From Eunapius fragilis (Eukaryota > Porifera > Demospongiae > Spongillida > Spongillidae): DNA of 64,000 nt. Within the stretch, counting starts at the first letter, position 1, and every line of letters starts with the position of its first letter. The translations under genes and the position numbers were made by a program. The notes beneath the pieces were generated by a model that worked only from the letters and a program-made list of their open reading frames with translations, did not search any database and was not told where the DNA came from. Of the stretch, positions 8,885 through 20,597 are shown piece by piece. Location: contig OY811971.1 of NCBI GenBank assembly GCA_963681505.1, positions 24,893,036-24,957,035 on the forward strand. The letters run 5' to 3'.

Positions 8885-11848
8885 ATCACGTGCTGCAATA
8901 CATTGTACAGGCTGGCTTGCGCGCCCGTCAATGTAGTATTAATCAACACCTTCGACGTTCCTCAAACTCTTGTAGAATGCTAAGTTTCGAGGTTATAAAG
9001 CTTGTTTGTTTTTCTTCCGACTGCCTCTGACTGCCCTAGAGGTAAAATATCTTTCCGAAGTGACTCGTTACTGCTATTGTTGGTAAAGACAATAAGTCCA
9101 TGCTATTGGCTATAATTGTAGGAGAGAAACCTAGCTAAAACGAGAGCTTTAGCCTCGTTTCTCTCGTAGTTCCTTATACCAGAGCCTTGGATGAAAGTGT
9201 CCGCCCACAATTGCACCATACTTAGAAGGGCAAAAAGGTAGCGTAGAGTACGTTATTTAGGACCAGTTCGATTAGATAATCAGTGCAGAAATAGAAAAAC
9301 GAAGAAAGGGATTGAACAGGGGGTTGCAGCGCACGCTGCACGCCCACAACCACACACATGTCTGGATGACTCCTTGCCTCGTTTATGTGAGTACCCAACA
9401 TGCAATCCAAATAAAACATGTTGAGTTCGATCCGTCGCAGTGAGAGCTGCCTGATGTTACTTAAATCAAGCCAATTCGATGAAGCTGTCGTCTCTTTCAC
9501 GCCCATAAAGCATTCCTTGAGCACAAAAGCTCAGGCCTTGATGCGTTGCGAACTATAACGGTCAAGTTGTAACATCTGATTTCCACAAAAACCTTTTTTT
9601 AGAATAGTTCACTGCTGTCAATGTGAATACCCCAAAAATACACCGCTTTTGTGCAGAAGGAAAAGATAACAACAATAGCGACGTACTGTTACACATCACG
9701 TATGCATGACTGAGTTAGCGCTCTTTTGTTTAGCCACGCGATGTTGCAGATAGATCAAGGAATCCAGCCACAATGCATCACAGAACACCATCATTCTGTT
9801 CCCGACGTTACGCCAAGGAAGCAAACATGGTGCCACACAAAACACTTATTCGACTGCTCACCTTGCGTTGTAGCGTAGCCGGCCGTTCTTACTAACCAAA
9901 AACCTGCCTGAATTGAATCGCAGAACGTTATCCCAATCAGTACACAATTTCCTGACAAGCAAAGCTTTGACGTTTATAAAATGGCACGTCTTTGACTACT
10001 GTAGTTCTTTTTAGCTGGCATGGACTTAATTTCCATTTCATATATAAATATCCGCATATAGATGCGTGTGCGTGGCATGCAGTTTGGAATCGGATAGAAT
10101 TCGTCATGTCTAATCGAACTGAAGCTTCTTTCTAACGCACACAAGTAACTCGTTACTTTTACAAATCATGCCTTTGCCTCATGCAACGGTAGAATTGGTA
10201 CTGATGCATGCGTGGCATGCATATACATAGTTGCAAGTCTAATATACAGAACTTAGGGTCATTTCTGAATCATGTTGAAGATACGTCGAGCCACATGATA
10301 AAGTACCCACACCTTTGCCTGCAGCGTGCATACACTCAAGACCAAGCTGTTAGGCGCGTGAACAATGATATATTAAAGTAGTCTGTTATATGTGTCTCCG
10401 CTATATGTGTTGTGAATGCTGTACGAAATTTCAACGTTGTCTAAGTTACAGTACCTAGTGCTGATGATAGCTGCACACTTCTCTTGTGCTACTTCATTGA
10501 ATTGCTTCATGTTGCTCTGTAGTGCACTGCCCAGTACTTGAGCAAGTTAAGGTTCATTCATAAATTCCACTTTTTTGTCATGATCTATTTCTCCCTCCTG
10601 AATGTATCACAGTGGTTAATTGTTTGTCTAACTTGTTTACTTTCTTACCATTGTCTTTACAGACTTTCTTCTAATGTGAGGCGTTCATCCTGGGGCCTCT
10701 GCGTACCTCACCTTCTGTATCTATAGCTTTTGCCGCTCTGTATAAGCTGAGAAGCTTGTGGCGTTACTAGATGGCTAACTTGTGAATACAAATTGCGTGT
10801 GGCAAGCTGATGATGTCCAGCCCAGCCCAGGTAGGCATACCTATAAATTATAAAGCGTATAGTGTGTATTTCTGTGCTTATATGTGAATGCTTGTTTGTG
10901 ATATACGAGTTCTAAAAACTGGTTCTGAAATGCAGTTTGATTGTTGCATAGCACCTTTGTGTATTCATCCACCAGCCAGACAGAATCTATAGTTTGTTCA
11001 CAAGCTTTTCTCAGGAAAATATCCCCTCATATAGTGTGCGGTAATCTTCAGCTTTTATACATCCTGTTTGCAGGCTAGCTGTGGACCATTATGCCCTTCA
11101 GCAGTATTGTGGTCACTTGAGGTGCTGGCTTAAGTTTTGCTGGCTCTAGCTGTGTGTAACAGCATGGACACTTCACCTCTGTACACTTCAGTGAATTCCA
11201 TGAACCATTTAAATGTGCAAGTCGTACATACAAGTGCATGGGTTGGCAGAGAATCGTGCACCAAGCAGAATTGAAAAAATGCTCTTTTCCCTTTTTTGTA
11301 GCTTCAAACGGGTTCGCTGCAGCGCTTTTCTCTATGTGGTATTCGTTCAACCTATGTGGTCGAATACGATTCTACGAAAGAGCGGTACCGATTATTCATA
11401 AGATACAGGATCGCACTGTCAGTGTTGTGAAAACCAATATGGCAAGGTTTGAATGGCTGTTTTGAACGCAGACATTATTCTTCTCTCTATGGTTGTGTAT
11501 ACAGACGTTCTTGGAAAATTGTTGGGCTCCGTGAAGTAACCTCTCCCGTGTGACATGATCAAATATAGGTCTAAAAATCTGCTGCGCGTTATAGGAGATG
11601 TTATAGACCGCTAGCGTATGTGAAAAATTGGTAACAGCATTCGCAGGGCTAGCTATAGGAAAGTTATTTTATCGTATGTTGGACTTAAAATGAGCATGGT
11701 ATGGCTCACTCGAGATACAGTATTTATAATGAGGCTTGTACGCATATTTCCAAGCCATTTACGGTATGCTCTAATTATAAGCCTAATGCCTGGCCGCAAA
11801 CGGCTGTGACGAGCCATGACCGCATCCGCACGTTTCGATATTTGCACG

Positions 11849-11998
11849 TCGAGATACGAGGCAGGAAACAACGTTAAACGCATTGGCATGATTGAACTGT
11901 ATAATTGTACTTTTCCTGGCATTTGAAGTTTTCCAACTAATTTTCACAAAGTGGGATTGACAACAAAAAAGTATTCTATTTTCACGGACCCGGTGTAT
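11849..11998 (+). repeat. dispersed repeat, copy 1
   Basis: About 150 bp starting TACGAGGCAGGAAACAACG and ending with TTTTCACGGACCCGGTGT. A similar block lies at 51609-51755 and a shorter one at 56545-56622. No coding potential. The shared ends suggest a transposon family. Confidence 0.6.
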
Positions 11999-12756
11999 AG
12001 TCATTCTATCATTAACCAACACAGCTAGAAGATTGTTATTAAGCAATTGTTTGGTTTCATTCATCTAATGGAAACAATTTTCAATTTCGAAGGGGATAAG
12101 TGAGATACATTAGTTTTATTAGTATTCCGAAAATAATTTATCAGGCCGGATATGATATACATTATCCGGTCGCGCACAATCAACAGGAATTAAGTGTACC
12201 CTGAGCACTGGACCAAAGCGCTTTGTCTTACCAAAGTATTTATTGACAGCGAATATCGTCACTGTTCATTTTGCTGTTAATTCTGCGGGTAAGTATACTG
12301 ACATGTTTATGTGCAATTATAGCGCGTGAATGGTCCCTGTGGAGATTAGCGCGCGGGATTTCTTTTCCCGCGTTGTGCAATGTGCTAGTGCGTCGCGAGG
12401 AGAAGGCGATATGCATGGCAAATAAGTAGATACTGAATCGCAAATAAGTATGCCTCGTACCCAGATTTTCACGACATAGCTGCATGGTTATCATATATGT
12501 ACTTACTTTTGATCACTCGGGGTAGTTAAGACTGCCACCAAATAATTTTACATCATATATGTACAACCGTCTAGTTGCTTAAAACTTGACGCAAATTAAA
12601 AATACTGCAGCTTCTAATGGCTATGCTATATGCTCTTTAGCACGCAATTGTAAGGATTGGAAAATGACTATGCATACAAACGCGGCTGTAGGCGGGGAGA
12701 TGTTGCGATTCATTCTTAAATAAGGTAATTGGCAACAAACAATATTTCTACGCTCA

Positions 12757-12794
12757 TACACACACATACACAGACACATACACACACGCACACG

Positions 12795-12866
<72 letters not shown>
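12757..12866 (+). repeat. (CA)n microsatellite
   Basis: Nearly pure CA dinucleotides with a few CACG and CATA interruptions at the left side. Confidence 0.95.
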
Positions 12867-12867
<1 letters not shown>

Positions 12868-13226
12868 TCGACCGGCTGTTGTAAATCCTTTGCTTGCTGT
12901 TATCACAACAAACGTTAACAAGTGTCAAAATGGCCAACAGAAATACGATATTTTTTCGATAAAGTATGCATTTATCGATATATCCAGTCGCAGTGAAAAA
13001 CTATTGACCTAGAGGAGCTTGCCTAGCTAAAGAAATTTACCTGAGAGCTTCGTTTTCACCCCAGCATTTTGAATCCATCCAGTGGCGCGAAGGTATTTAA
13101 TTAAGATTGTTTATCATCTAACTTTGCCTATGTATTTTACCGCATGCATGTTTCTTTAGTTTACAGTGACCAAATCCTACACAAAACGTGCGTGTGCTTC
13201 AACACAACTACAAGAATATTAATGAC

Positions 13227-14279
13227 ATGAAGGATCTACAGCTGATGAAGTTGGTGGTGATATATTCCTACGTCTTCTTGAACGCAGTTTCGTCTACCTC
13301 CTATAAGTACAGCTACTACCCCGAAGGTCAAGACAACTTTGTCCTTATCGGGGCAGTGTTACCACTTCACTGGGGATCGAATGGTCGGTGTGATGCCATA
13401 ACGAGTTTCGGACTGCAGTATGCCGAAGCGGTGTCTTACGCTACCAAACGTATCAATTCGCGGCTTTCCGGAATAAGGCTCGGATTTGAAATTCGCGATT
13501 CATGCGACAAAGTGAGCACCGGACTGGGACAAACGTTAGATTTGATCATATCCAAAACGCAGAACAAGGGAATAGGAATTTCCGTCGTGTTAGGGGAGTG
13601 GATTAGCATTAATACCATTCCGATCGCTCTCTTGTTGGGTTTATTTCACATTCCAGTCATATCATTTTCTGCCACAGCTTCAAGCCTGAGCGATAAGTCG
13701 CAGTATGGCTATTTCCTTCGGACCGTTCCCCCCGACAGCTATCAAGCAGAGGCTCTGGCCGATCTAGTAACTTACTTTAATTGGACTTACGTCATCGCTG
13801 TTAATTCGGGCGAAGTGTACGGGCAAGAAGGCATAAAAGCGTTCATCAAACGCTTCAGCATCTCTGAAAACTGCGTAGTGGGTGGAGCTTCCATCGAGAT
13901 TCCTTATCCTGGAGCTACCACAGTGCAGTACGACGAAGCAGTCAATTCTCTTGCCAGCCCGGGCGCCGTAAACGCCTCGGTAATTGTAGTGTTTGCGCAC
14001 CTCGAGACGGCAGAGGGTTTGCTGGACGCTGTTGAGCGAAGAAGAAAAAAAGATAGCGCTTTTGGAATGAGGCAGTTTGTATGGGTCGGTACGGACACGT
14101 GGACGGATTCGCTGAGCCAAAAACATCTAATTGTAACACAGAATGTTATTGGGTTGACCACAGAAGATCTCAATAGTGCCGGGTTCGACCAATACTTCCA
14201 GAGCCTCCACATCAGTAACCACACCGACAACCCGTGGTTCGCCGAGTATAATTATAATTATATATATGATTATGTATAA
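13227..14279 (+). CDS. class C GPCR (mGluR-like) ligand-binding exon, partial
   Basis: Extracellular Venus-flytrap domain of a metabotropic-glutamate-receptor-like protein. The ATG at 13227 precedes a probable signal peptide (hydrophobic KLVVIYSYVFLNAVSS). Family-typical segments are GLQYAEAVSYATKRIN, GLRLGFEIRDSC-like IRLGFEIRDSC, LFHIPVISFSATA, LSDKSQYGYFLRTVPPDSYQA, WTYV and VWVGTDTW. A VPPD Asp and a YG Tyr that in mGluRs contact the amino-acid ligand are kept; an Arg expected near the start of the domain seems to be Tyr. The frame loses similarity after NPWFAEY at about 14250, where a splice donor or breakpoint is expected. No cysteine-rich or seven-helix part was found downstream, so this is either the first exon of a gene with distant exons or an orphan duplicate. 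Confidence 0.8.
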   Translation: MKDLQLMKLVVIYSYVFLNAVSSTSYKYSYYPEGQDNFVLIGAVLPLHWGSNGRCDAITSFGLQYAEAVSYATKRINSRLSGIRLGFEIRDSCDKVSTGLGQTLDLIISKTQNKGIGISVVLGEWISINTIPIALLLGLFHIPVISFSATASSLSDKSQYGYFLRTVPPDSYQAEALADLVTYFNWTYVIAVNSGEVYGQEGIKAFIKRFSISENCVVGGASIEIPYPGATTVQYDEAVNSLASPGAVNASVIVVFAHLETAEGLLDAVERRRKKDSAFGMRQFVWVGTDTWTDSLSQKHLIVTQNVIGLTTEDLNSAGFDQYFQSLHISNHTDNPWFAEYNYNYIYDYV

Positions 14280-15038
14280 TGTATAGATATACATGCATGC
14301 TTGCATAGATGGACATTTATTTTTTGTACTTTGACATTTATCAGCATTTAATTCGGCTATCTGATTTGTGGTACATTCGATGGGAACGTTAATTGTCATT
14401 TGTCTAGTTATAAAATCATACAATGACAACTTGAATATGAGAGAATATCTGCCTTGGCCATGCCTAAAGATGAGATGGTCCTGCTCATGTAGCAGGTCAT
14501 ACATGCATGTCTCTACGCATGGCATCTAGATAAATTCCAGGAGGTGAGGCATAGTTAATGCATCACCACTTCAGGTGTTTAGGTGAAGTGCAGCATTGAG
14601 CCATTTTTTAAAATGGCATGTACAGATGCCTCATGCATTAAACAGGAGAGGGATGATTTCTTTTTAAAGATACGGAATCAACTTAATCAGATTGCACTGA
14701 TGTGAACATGATATGACTACGTGCTGTCATGCTGTGCCAAAAGATGTAAGTGGTTATATATGTACTGATGTAGAAAAATGTGTTTTGGCTGCTGACTATA
14801 ACTCATATTACTATAATCGTATGAAATGATTGTAAACTAATATCAAGAACTTTCCAAACTGCATTTCAGCATTCAATTCTATTCAGTGATAGTATTCCAA
14901 ACTTAAAACAACGAGTTGTGTTTAATATTCAATTGCCTCTGATACATTTCCAATATTTTTTTCGGGTGGCTCAGAACAGTGGACTTTCACAAGCACCTCT
15001 GAACAGGGGACTTTTGACATCATTCATTAATATTTTAG
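14280..15038. other. intergenic or intronic
   Basis: No coding signal seen between the receptor exon and the RING exon. Confidence 0.4.
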
Positions 15039-15177
15039 GAATTGCAAACGTCATATACCGCTGTGGTCACATGTGTGCATGGCCTGTGGGATGGAGCTGA
15101 AGGGATGGGGACAGAAGTGTCCCGTCTGTAGAGCACCTATCACTGATATCATCAGGGCTTATGCCAGCATCTGTTAA
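15039..15177 (+). pseudogene. RING-finger exon, neuralized-like, frameshifted
   Basis: A splice-acceptor-like TATTTTAG precedes the segment. One frame encodes VIYRCGHMCA and, one base out of phase, the next encodes ACGMELKGWGQKCPVCRAPITD and IIRAYAS before TAA. Together this is the second half of a C3HC4 RING finger of the kind at the C-terminus of neuralized-type E3 ubiquitin ligases (CGHMC ... CPICR.PI.DII..Y). The first CxxC pair is not visible, and a one-base deletion breaks the frame. Most likely an exon fragment of a decayed or duplicated gene. Confidence 0.6.
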
Positions 15178-15459
15178 ATTCATGTACAGAGTCTCATTCC
15201 TTAACCAAATTTACTTTCAATCATGTGGCTATTGTTATTACGGTATAATATGGTTATATTCATACACATGGATAGCAAGCATACACATGCAAATTGCATG
15301 CAGTTAACTCTGGGTGCATAGGCAGTGATGCTCAGATAACTAGTTGCTGACTTGGGCCTGCATGTTAAGGTAGTGTTAACCAAGATATGGCTGCAAAAAT
15401 GCTACCATGGCTTCCTTCCCCATGTGCCTTAAGTCTCTACTTCAATTTCCTCCATGCAG

Positions 15460-15547
15460 CATTCACAACAGTGCAGGAGGAAGCACTAGCGGATCGACAT
15501 CTAGATCTCACCACTGGAGAGCTGCACAAGATAATGATGGAGATATG
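15460..15547 (+). other. candidate orphan exon
   Basis: An open 88-bp segment between a good acceptor (TTTCCTCCATGCAG) and a donor (ATATG/GTAACT). It would encode a hydrophilic peptide with EEALADRHLDLTTGELHKI. No family recognised. It could belong with the nearby RING exon. Confidence 0.25.
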
Positions 15548-17759
15548 GTAACTATAGTTCCATAATGGAATAGCCTAATATGGCTATACGACATACACAA
15601 AACGAGACAATATGTTAAATAAATGACGTGGTCACCCTTTACTGCACTCATAGCATCATAGCCAGTCAGCCCAGTGCATGCAATGGTGACATAGCCAACA
15701 GTCCTCTCATGTACCATATGCAGTCCTGTATATTGCACCTACGTTGGTCGCCACGCTCGACACGCGGGCAGTTTTTCACACGACTCATATGCAGGGTCTG
15801 CAAACGTCTCAGAACGAACACTTCACTTATACGCATGATATCGTAGTCTGCATACCGCTTCAGCATATTGGTTGTCACCTGTCTGCATACTTCAGATGAG
15901 CGTATGCAGACTCTGATCTGTGCACGTCATCTATTCGAATCATTTACATCGCGTCCACGGATCTGCATAACTGAAGATACGCAGGACCTGCATTTGCGGT
16001 GTATACGCCGGTAAAATAATATAGCGGGAAACTTTCATTCGATTACAGCTACTGTGTTTCAGTACAAACAACCAAACAGAGTTCAGTTGGCAGGAGCAAA
16101 ATCTCTAATATTTCTGAATTCGTCAAGCTCCACATTTCAGACGCATTTAGTTGGGGATCCTTTTATCTGGTGAAGGTCTTTATATTCAGCACAAACCTCT
16201 ACTATCTTGGCACTTGTCGAGGTTTTCAATAAAAGCACCCAGTGTACAACACAATGTGCCAGATAGTAGGAAAATCAGTTGTCTTCTTACCAAAGAAGTT
16301 GATTACTGTAGTCACAGGCTGCCGTCCCTTTCGTATATCTTGTGGCAGAGTCCTCTCACTCATTTGGCCTTACTATACAGTCTGTCATCGGCTAAAGAGC
16401 TGTCTGAAAAATATACACCCACGCACGCAGATATGCATTGGACTTACCCTAACTAGGCCCCTCACCTTTGGCTACAGAGTCTCAATGTGCTTGCTTTGTT
16501 GACTCCAGTGTCTCCTTAAAGCTCCTGATAGTGACACCAGATACGTTACTTGTTTGTGTACTCATTACAACGTACTATGTCACAATGGAAGAGATGTATC
16601 CTTGTACAGCAAGATCCCTTTACATGGCAATAAATAAACGTGTGTGCATGGGATAACAGGCAGCAACCTATTAGGAACAGCCGTATAGTAATTTCGTACC
16701 TCGATCCATCCGGTTATACCAGATGCAACGTACGCGCTTCAATATACCTATTATTGCGCACTATTATTATTAACGGTTTTATAATTCACACGCGCGTTTC
16801 GAAGAGGGTTTGATACACATCGGATACTGCTATCATACTGCACCCCCTTCATACCCATCTACATACTGATCTTGATATCTGCACATCTTGATACGAATCA
16901 GCGTATCGATTGTCCGTACGCGCGCATGTCTGCATATACGTATCTGCATGTGTGGTAAGGTGGGCAGACTGAATATCTCTGCATACGGAACTATGTCACG
17001 CAGTGTCTGGTGGGAGGGGCCATAGTAGGCACGTGTCATGAACATCAAAGTCAGGTAGACCTGCATTGCATGAGATCTGTACATTGTTCTAAAGGAAATG
17101 GCGTGGCAATATAACTCTGTACTGTATAAATGTTATAGCAATAAAAGTTGAAACAACACTCGAATGTAACTAGACCAATGGGAAGTGATGTATCAGAAAC
17201 GTGTGCTTTGCTAATAGAATTGTAGTGTAAGTTCAGTTTATTCTGCCTCATTTTTTGGTCACCTAGCCAAGTAACCTGTTGATCGAACTATACAAAGGAT
17301 ATCATTTTTTAATTTTTTTTTTAATGTGCTAATTGTCTTGAGGTGCCTTGTTAAATTTATGTGATGTAATACTGATTTACATTTTGCTATGTTTTGACTA
17401 CAATGGTTTGTGTACTTTACGGTTATACATAAGCAGCTTGCACGGTGTTCCACAGCTTTTGCACATATTCTCAGTTAGTTCACCTCCTGAGGGCTTGAGC
17501 TATTCATAAAGTCATTGTAAATTGGGAGTCCAGCTCCATCACAATAATACGTATATGGAGCGAACAGACAATGTGTAGATTGTAAATAAAAAGAGTGAAC
17601 CATGCAGTGAAAATATGTCAAAAAATGCGTGCAGCTTACATGAAGCTAGGGTATGAAGACACTGATGATTTATATATTTTATGGACTGTGCTGGCTTATG
17701 ATTCGTCATCATATCTAACGCTGCATGATGCATGTAATAAAGTTCATATTTGGAGATAA
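15548..17759. other. intergenic, no convincing gene
   Basis: Two stretches (about 15740-16010 and 16850-16990) are richer in CpG and in TCTGCATA/TATGCAGA-like motifs than their surroundings. No gene or RNA gene recognised. Confidence 0.4.
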
Positions 17760-19131
17760 TTATAGAGTTTTGTGGTTGCTACAACTATGGAGCGTACAAC
17801 TATCGAGCACCCGATACATGTCAAGCGTCACCGGGTCAGCACTGCGCCCGATTTCTGCAGTAGGAACCCACTTGTACGTTTTGAAGTTGTAAAAGTTGTC
17901 CAGTTTGTTCATTGCCCACGGGATTCCTCGCCTCAAGGCTGCCGAGGCAAAATAACATCCAAATGCTTCCACTTCTGCTTGGTTAAGAGATCCATCAATG
18001 TTGTCGTATGGCATCCAAGCCCCAATCCAGGTAGGAACCAGCGCTGTCGCTGTGAATAGCATGGCATCCTCCATCACGTTGTCAACGTTGGCTCGGTCAC
18101 TTGCTGATCCGTCTCCTACCCAGTTCTTCTGCCCACCGTCCTTATTCGGTCCTGAAGCATAAAGATGCCATTCGGCCACCAGATTGGTTTTCCCTACGTA
18201 TGTGGTGGGGTCAATATCGCTTAATGATTCAGCATCCTTTCCCGGTGCACCTAAAATAATTATTCGGTCCTGATTACGACTGCCGGTGGCACGAATGGCG
18301 GCAATTGCTCGTGTCGTCCAGTCGTTGTAGATGACCTTGTTTCGAAGGTTCCCCTCACCAATCTCCGTGAAAAGGTTAAATGCCAGGGGCGTAATCGTAA
18401 TCGCGCATTCGCTCAGCTACGCGACGCCACCAGTCGACGTAATTGTTGCCATCGGAGGGTAGGGCTTCACTCTCTGCTTTGAAATGAATCCACGATACTA
18501 TTGGGAACAACTTTGCCTTAAGCATGTCTGAAACGACAACTTCAAGAGCGTTGAGGTACGTATTCATTGAAGGGCCATCATAAGTGTTTTTCGCGTACCC
18601 GAATATATCGGCGCGGCTACGAAGCCGAAGGTGTCTAACGCCTCGTGCATAGAGATCGACCATCATCCTCGTACCATTCGTAGGGTAGTCAATGGGAGAA
18701 CTTTTGAAGAAGTCTGTGGTAAATCCCCAACCAATTGAATTGACGTAGTCAACAGCGTTGGGGGCAGTCGATAAGCGGACGGCGTTTTTGGTATGCGCTA
18801 TATGCTTGTTCCCCCGAAAATGCAGGTTGTTCGTTTGCTGAAGGAAAAAGAGAATGGTTGTTAACGCTTGCTGTACGTCAGAAGTAGCTTGCATATTTCA
18901 ATACATACGCTCGACGACGAGGCATATAATAAGTCATACATATTCCGTGCAATCTGATTTGGGTGTGTGCCATGATATGCACTGCCATAACCCTTATTAG
19001 CTTACCATCATACGATGCTGTTTTAAATACTTCCACGACGTATCTTTACCCGCACCATTTCCAGCCGAAAGCAATGACGCACCACACAATAGTGCAGCTG
19101 ACACAAAGATCAGTCTGGTGGTCATTTCCAT
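17760..19131 (-). CDS. secreted GH5-like glycoside hydrolase, one frameshift
   Basis: Probable extracellular polysaccharide-degrading enzyme of the GH5/cellulase clan. Exon 1 (19131-19006) encodes a signal peptide (MEMTTRLIFVSAALLCGASL) and ends at donor ATGATG/GTAAGC, phase 0. Exon 2 starts at 18837 after CTCTTTTTCCTTCAG, in phase, and runs to TAA 17762-17760. Recognisable parts are IGWGFTTDFF, GVRHLRLRSRAD, LFPIVSWIHF, LAFNLFTEIGEGNLRN (Glu as likely acid/base), VAEWHLYASG and WIGAWMPYDN. A single-base deficit in the C-run at about 18386-18389 breaks the frame just before LAFNLF. The usual GE(W/F/G) nucleophile position reads GAW, so a changed or lost catalytic residue is possible. Substrate unknown; the exact GH family is inferred. 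Confidence 0.7.
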
Positions 19132-19139
19132 AGCTCTAT

Positions 19140-20309
19140 AGATGGGTATGCTTTATGGTTATAATTGGTCATATATAGTATACCGGTCAGTTGACAGTTG
19201 AATTCTTCACACCTCGCCTCAATCAATGTTATCCTTTGACGCTATGTCGGAAGCCATCGAGCTGTAATTGCTATAAATATTTGTCATATGCACGCATAGC
19301 TGCCAATAACATATATATTTCATGCCGCACGTCGATAGACGTTGTCGCAAGGCAAAGCAGCGTTGATAGTATCCATGGGAACGAGTTAGTGCATTCCAAT
19401 CTTACGCCACACCCACTGGTGGGTGATGCGTTTCAGTCATTTTAGAAAGGATCATTTTTGTTGTTTCGAGAGCAAGCTGCGGGATAGATAGACTAATGAC
19501 TTTTAGAAAACTATTTATTTTCGTTTCTATCTCAGTAAGCAATAATTGAAATCGTACTTGTCACATACGTCATAGTGCGGTGGTTGCGGGCGAACAAATT
19601 AGAACGTGTTATTCAGAGAAAGAGTACCTGAAACGCGGAAACTCTTAGGATACTATATATCAGGAACTACGATAGTAGTTCCTATATAGGAATTGACCCG
19701 GGTCGTGAATATCATTAAAAAAACGCGACCCGCGTATAACTCGCGTACTAAGAAACGGATAGTTTAGCTCTTTGTTCCTATCGAACCAGAAGGCAAAGAC
19801 GGTCATTTTAATGTTTTGTTCCAGTCTTCAAACTGTTTCCTTTAAGAGAACAAAAACGTTCGTGTTTTACCTCGTCCCCAGGCCAAATCTTCTCCGTCGT
19901 CGTCGTCGTCTTCTAATTCTCGGGTGAGTATAACTCCTGATAGGAATGGTTTTAAAGAGCGCCAAATATACCAATCGCTTTAGAATCTCCTGGAAGGCCA
20001 TCTTCAAGTATCAGATGTATGAAAAAAGCATACAACTGACATACGTAATCATTACGTAATGCGTAGTGTAAAATAGAAGCGTTCCCATGGCAATATTACG
20101 TATATTTAGAATTGTGCAAACAAAAGAGGAGAGCAGACGACGCGAGAGACGACGTGTTAGAATTCTCCCGCGTTCCTTACAGTGATTCCAAACAAAAGCG
20201 GGCGTCTGCTCGTGAAGGTAATTGAAGCGGAGGGGGGGGGGGGGGGGGGGGGGGTGTGGGGGGGGCGCACTTGCCAGTATTAATATTTGATAATTAAAAA
20301 ATAGAGGAA
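19140..20309. other. intergenic
   Basis: No gene recognised. It contains a long G-run at 20229-20254, of the sort found at transposon ends elsewhere in the window. Confidence 0.45.
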
Positions 20310-20597
20310 ACAAGTAAAGAAAAACATTCTCTAACGAGAAAGTTGGTGGGATATAGGAATTGGAGGCAATGGTGGTGTAAAAAGGAAGGGAACAAGGTTT
20401 TGAGAAAAGGGTAAATGAGACAAAAATCCTATATTTAGCACATGTACATGTAACAACCAAATGAAGTGCTAAATATAGAATTTTTGTCTCATTTACCCTT
20501 TTCTCAAAACCTTGTTCCCTTCCTTTTTACACCACCATTGCCTCCAATTCCTATATCCCACCAACTTTCTCGTTAGAGAATGTTTTTCTTTACTTGT
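20310..20597. repeat. near-perfect 288-bp hairpin
   Basis: Two arms of about 132 bp (20310-20441 and 20466-20597) are almost perfect reverse complements around a 24-bp loop. The outer ends read ACAAGTAAAGAAAAACA and its complement. A diverged single-arm relative lies at 60196-60345. Transcription through it would give a long double-stranded RNA. Origin as a fold-back transposon or a very recent inverted duplication cannot be decided. Confidence 0.92.

Larger units (their letters stand above)
8885..13226. other. intergenic, no convincing gene
   Basis: AT-rich. It holds a (CA)n tract (12757-12866) and one copy of a dispersed repeat (11849-11998). Short open frames here have no recognisable domains or consistent splice sites. 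Confidence 0.5.

Noticed and set aside
12621-12937. Cys/Val-rich frames over the CA repeat
   Set aside because: Pure consequence of dinucleotide repeat translation; the same applies to frames at 25635-25899 and 44701-45104.
14127-14525. 132-codon minus frame over the receptor exon end
   Set aside because: A shadow of the plus-strand receptor exon and AT-rich flank with no domain of its own.
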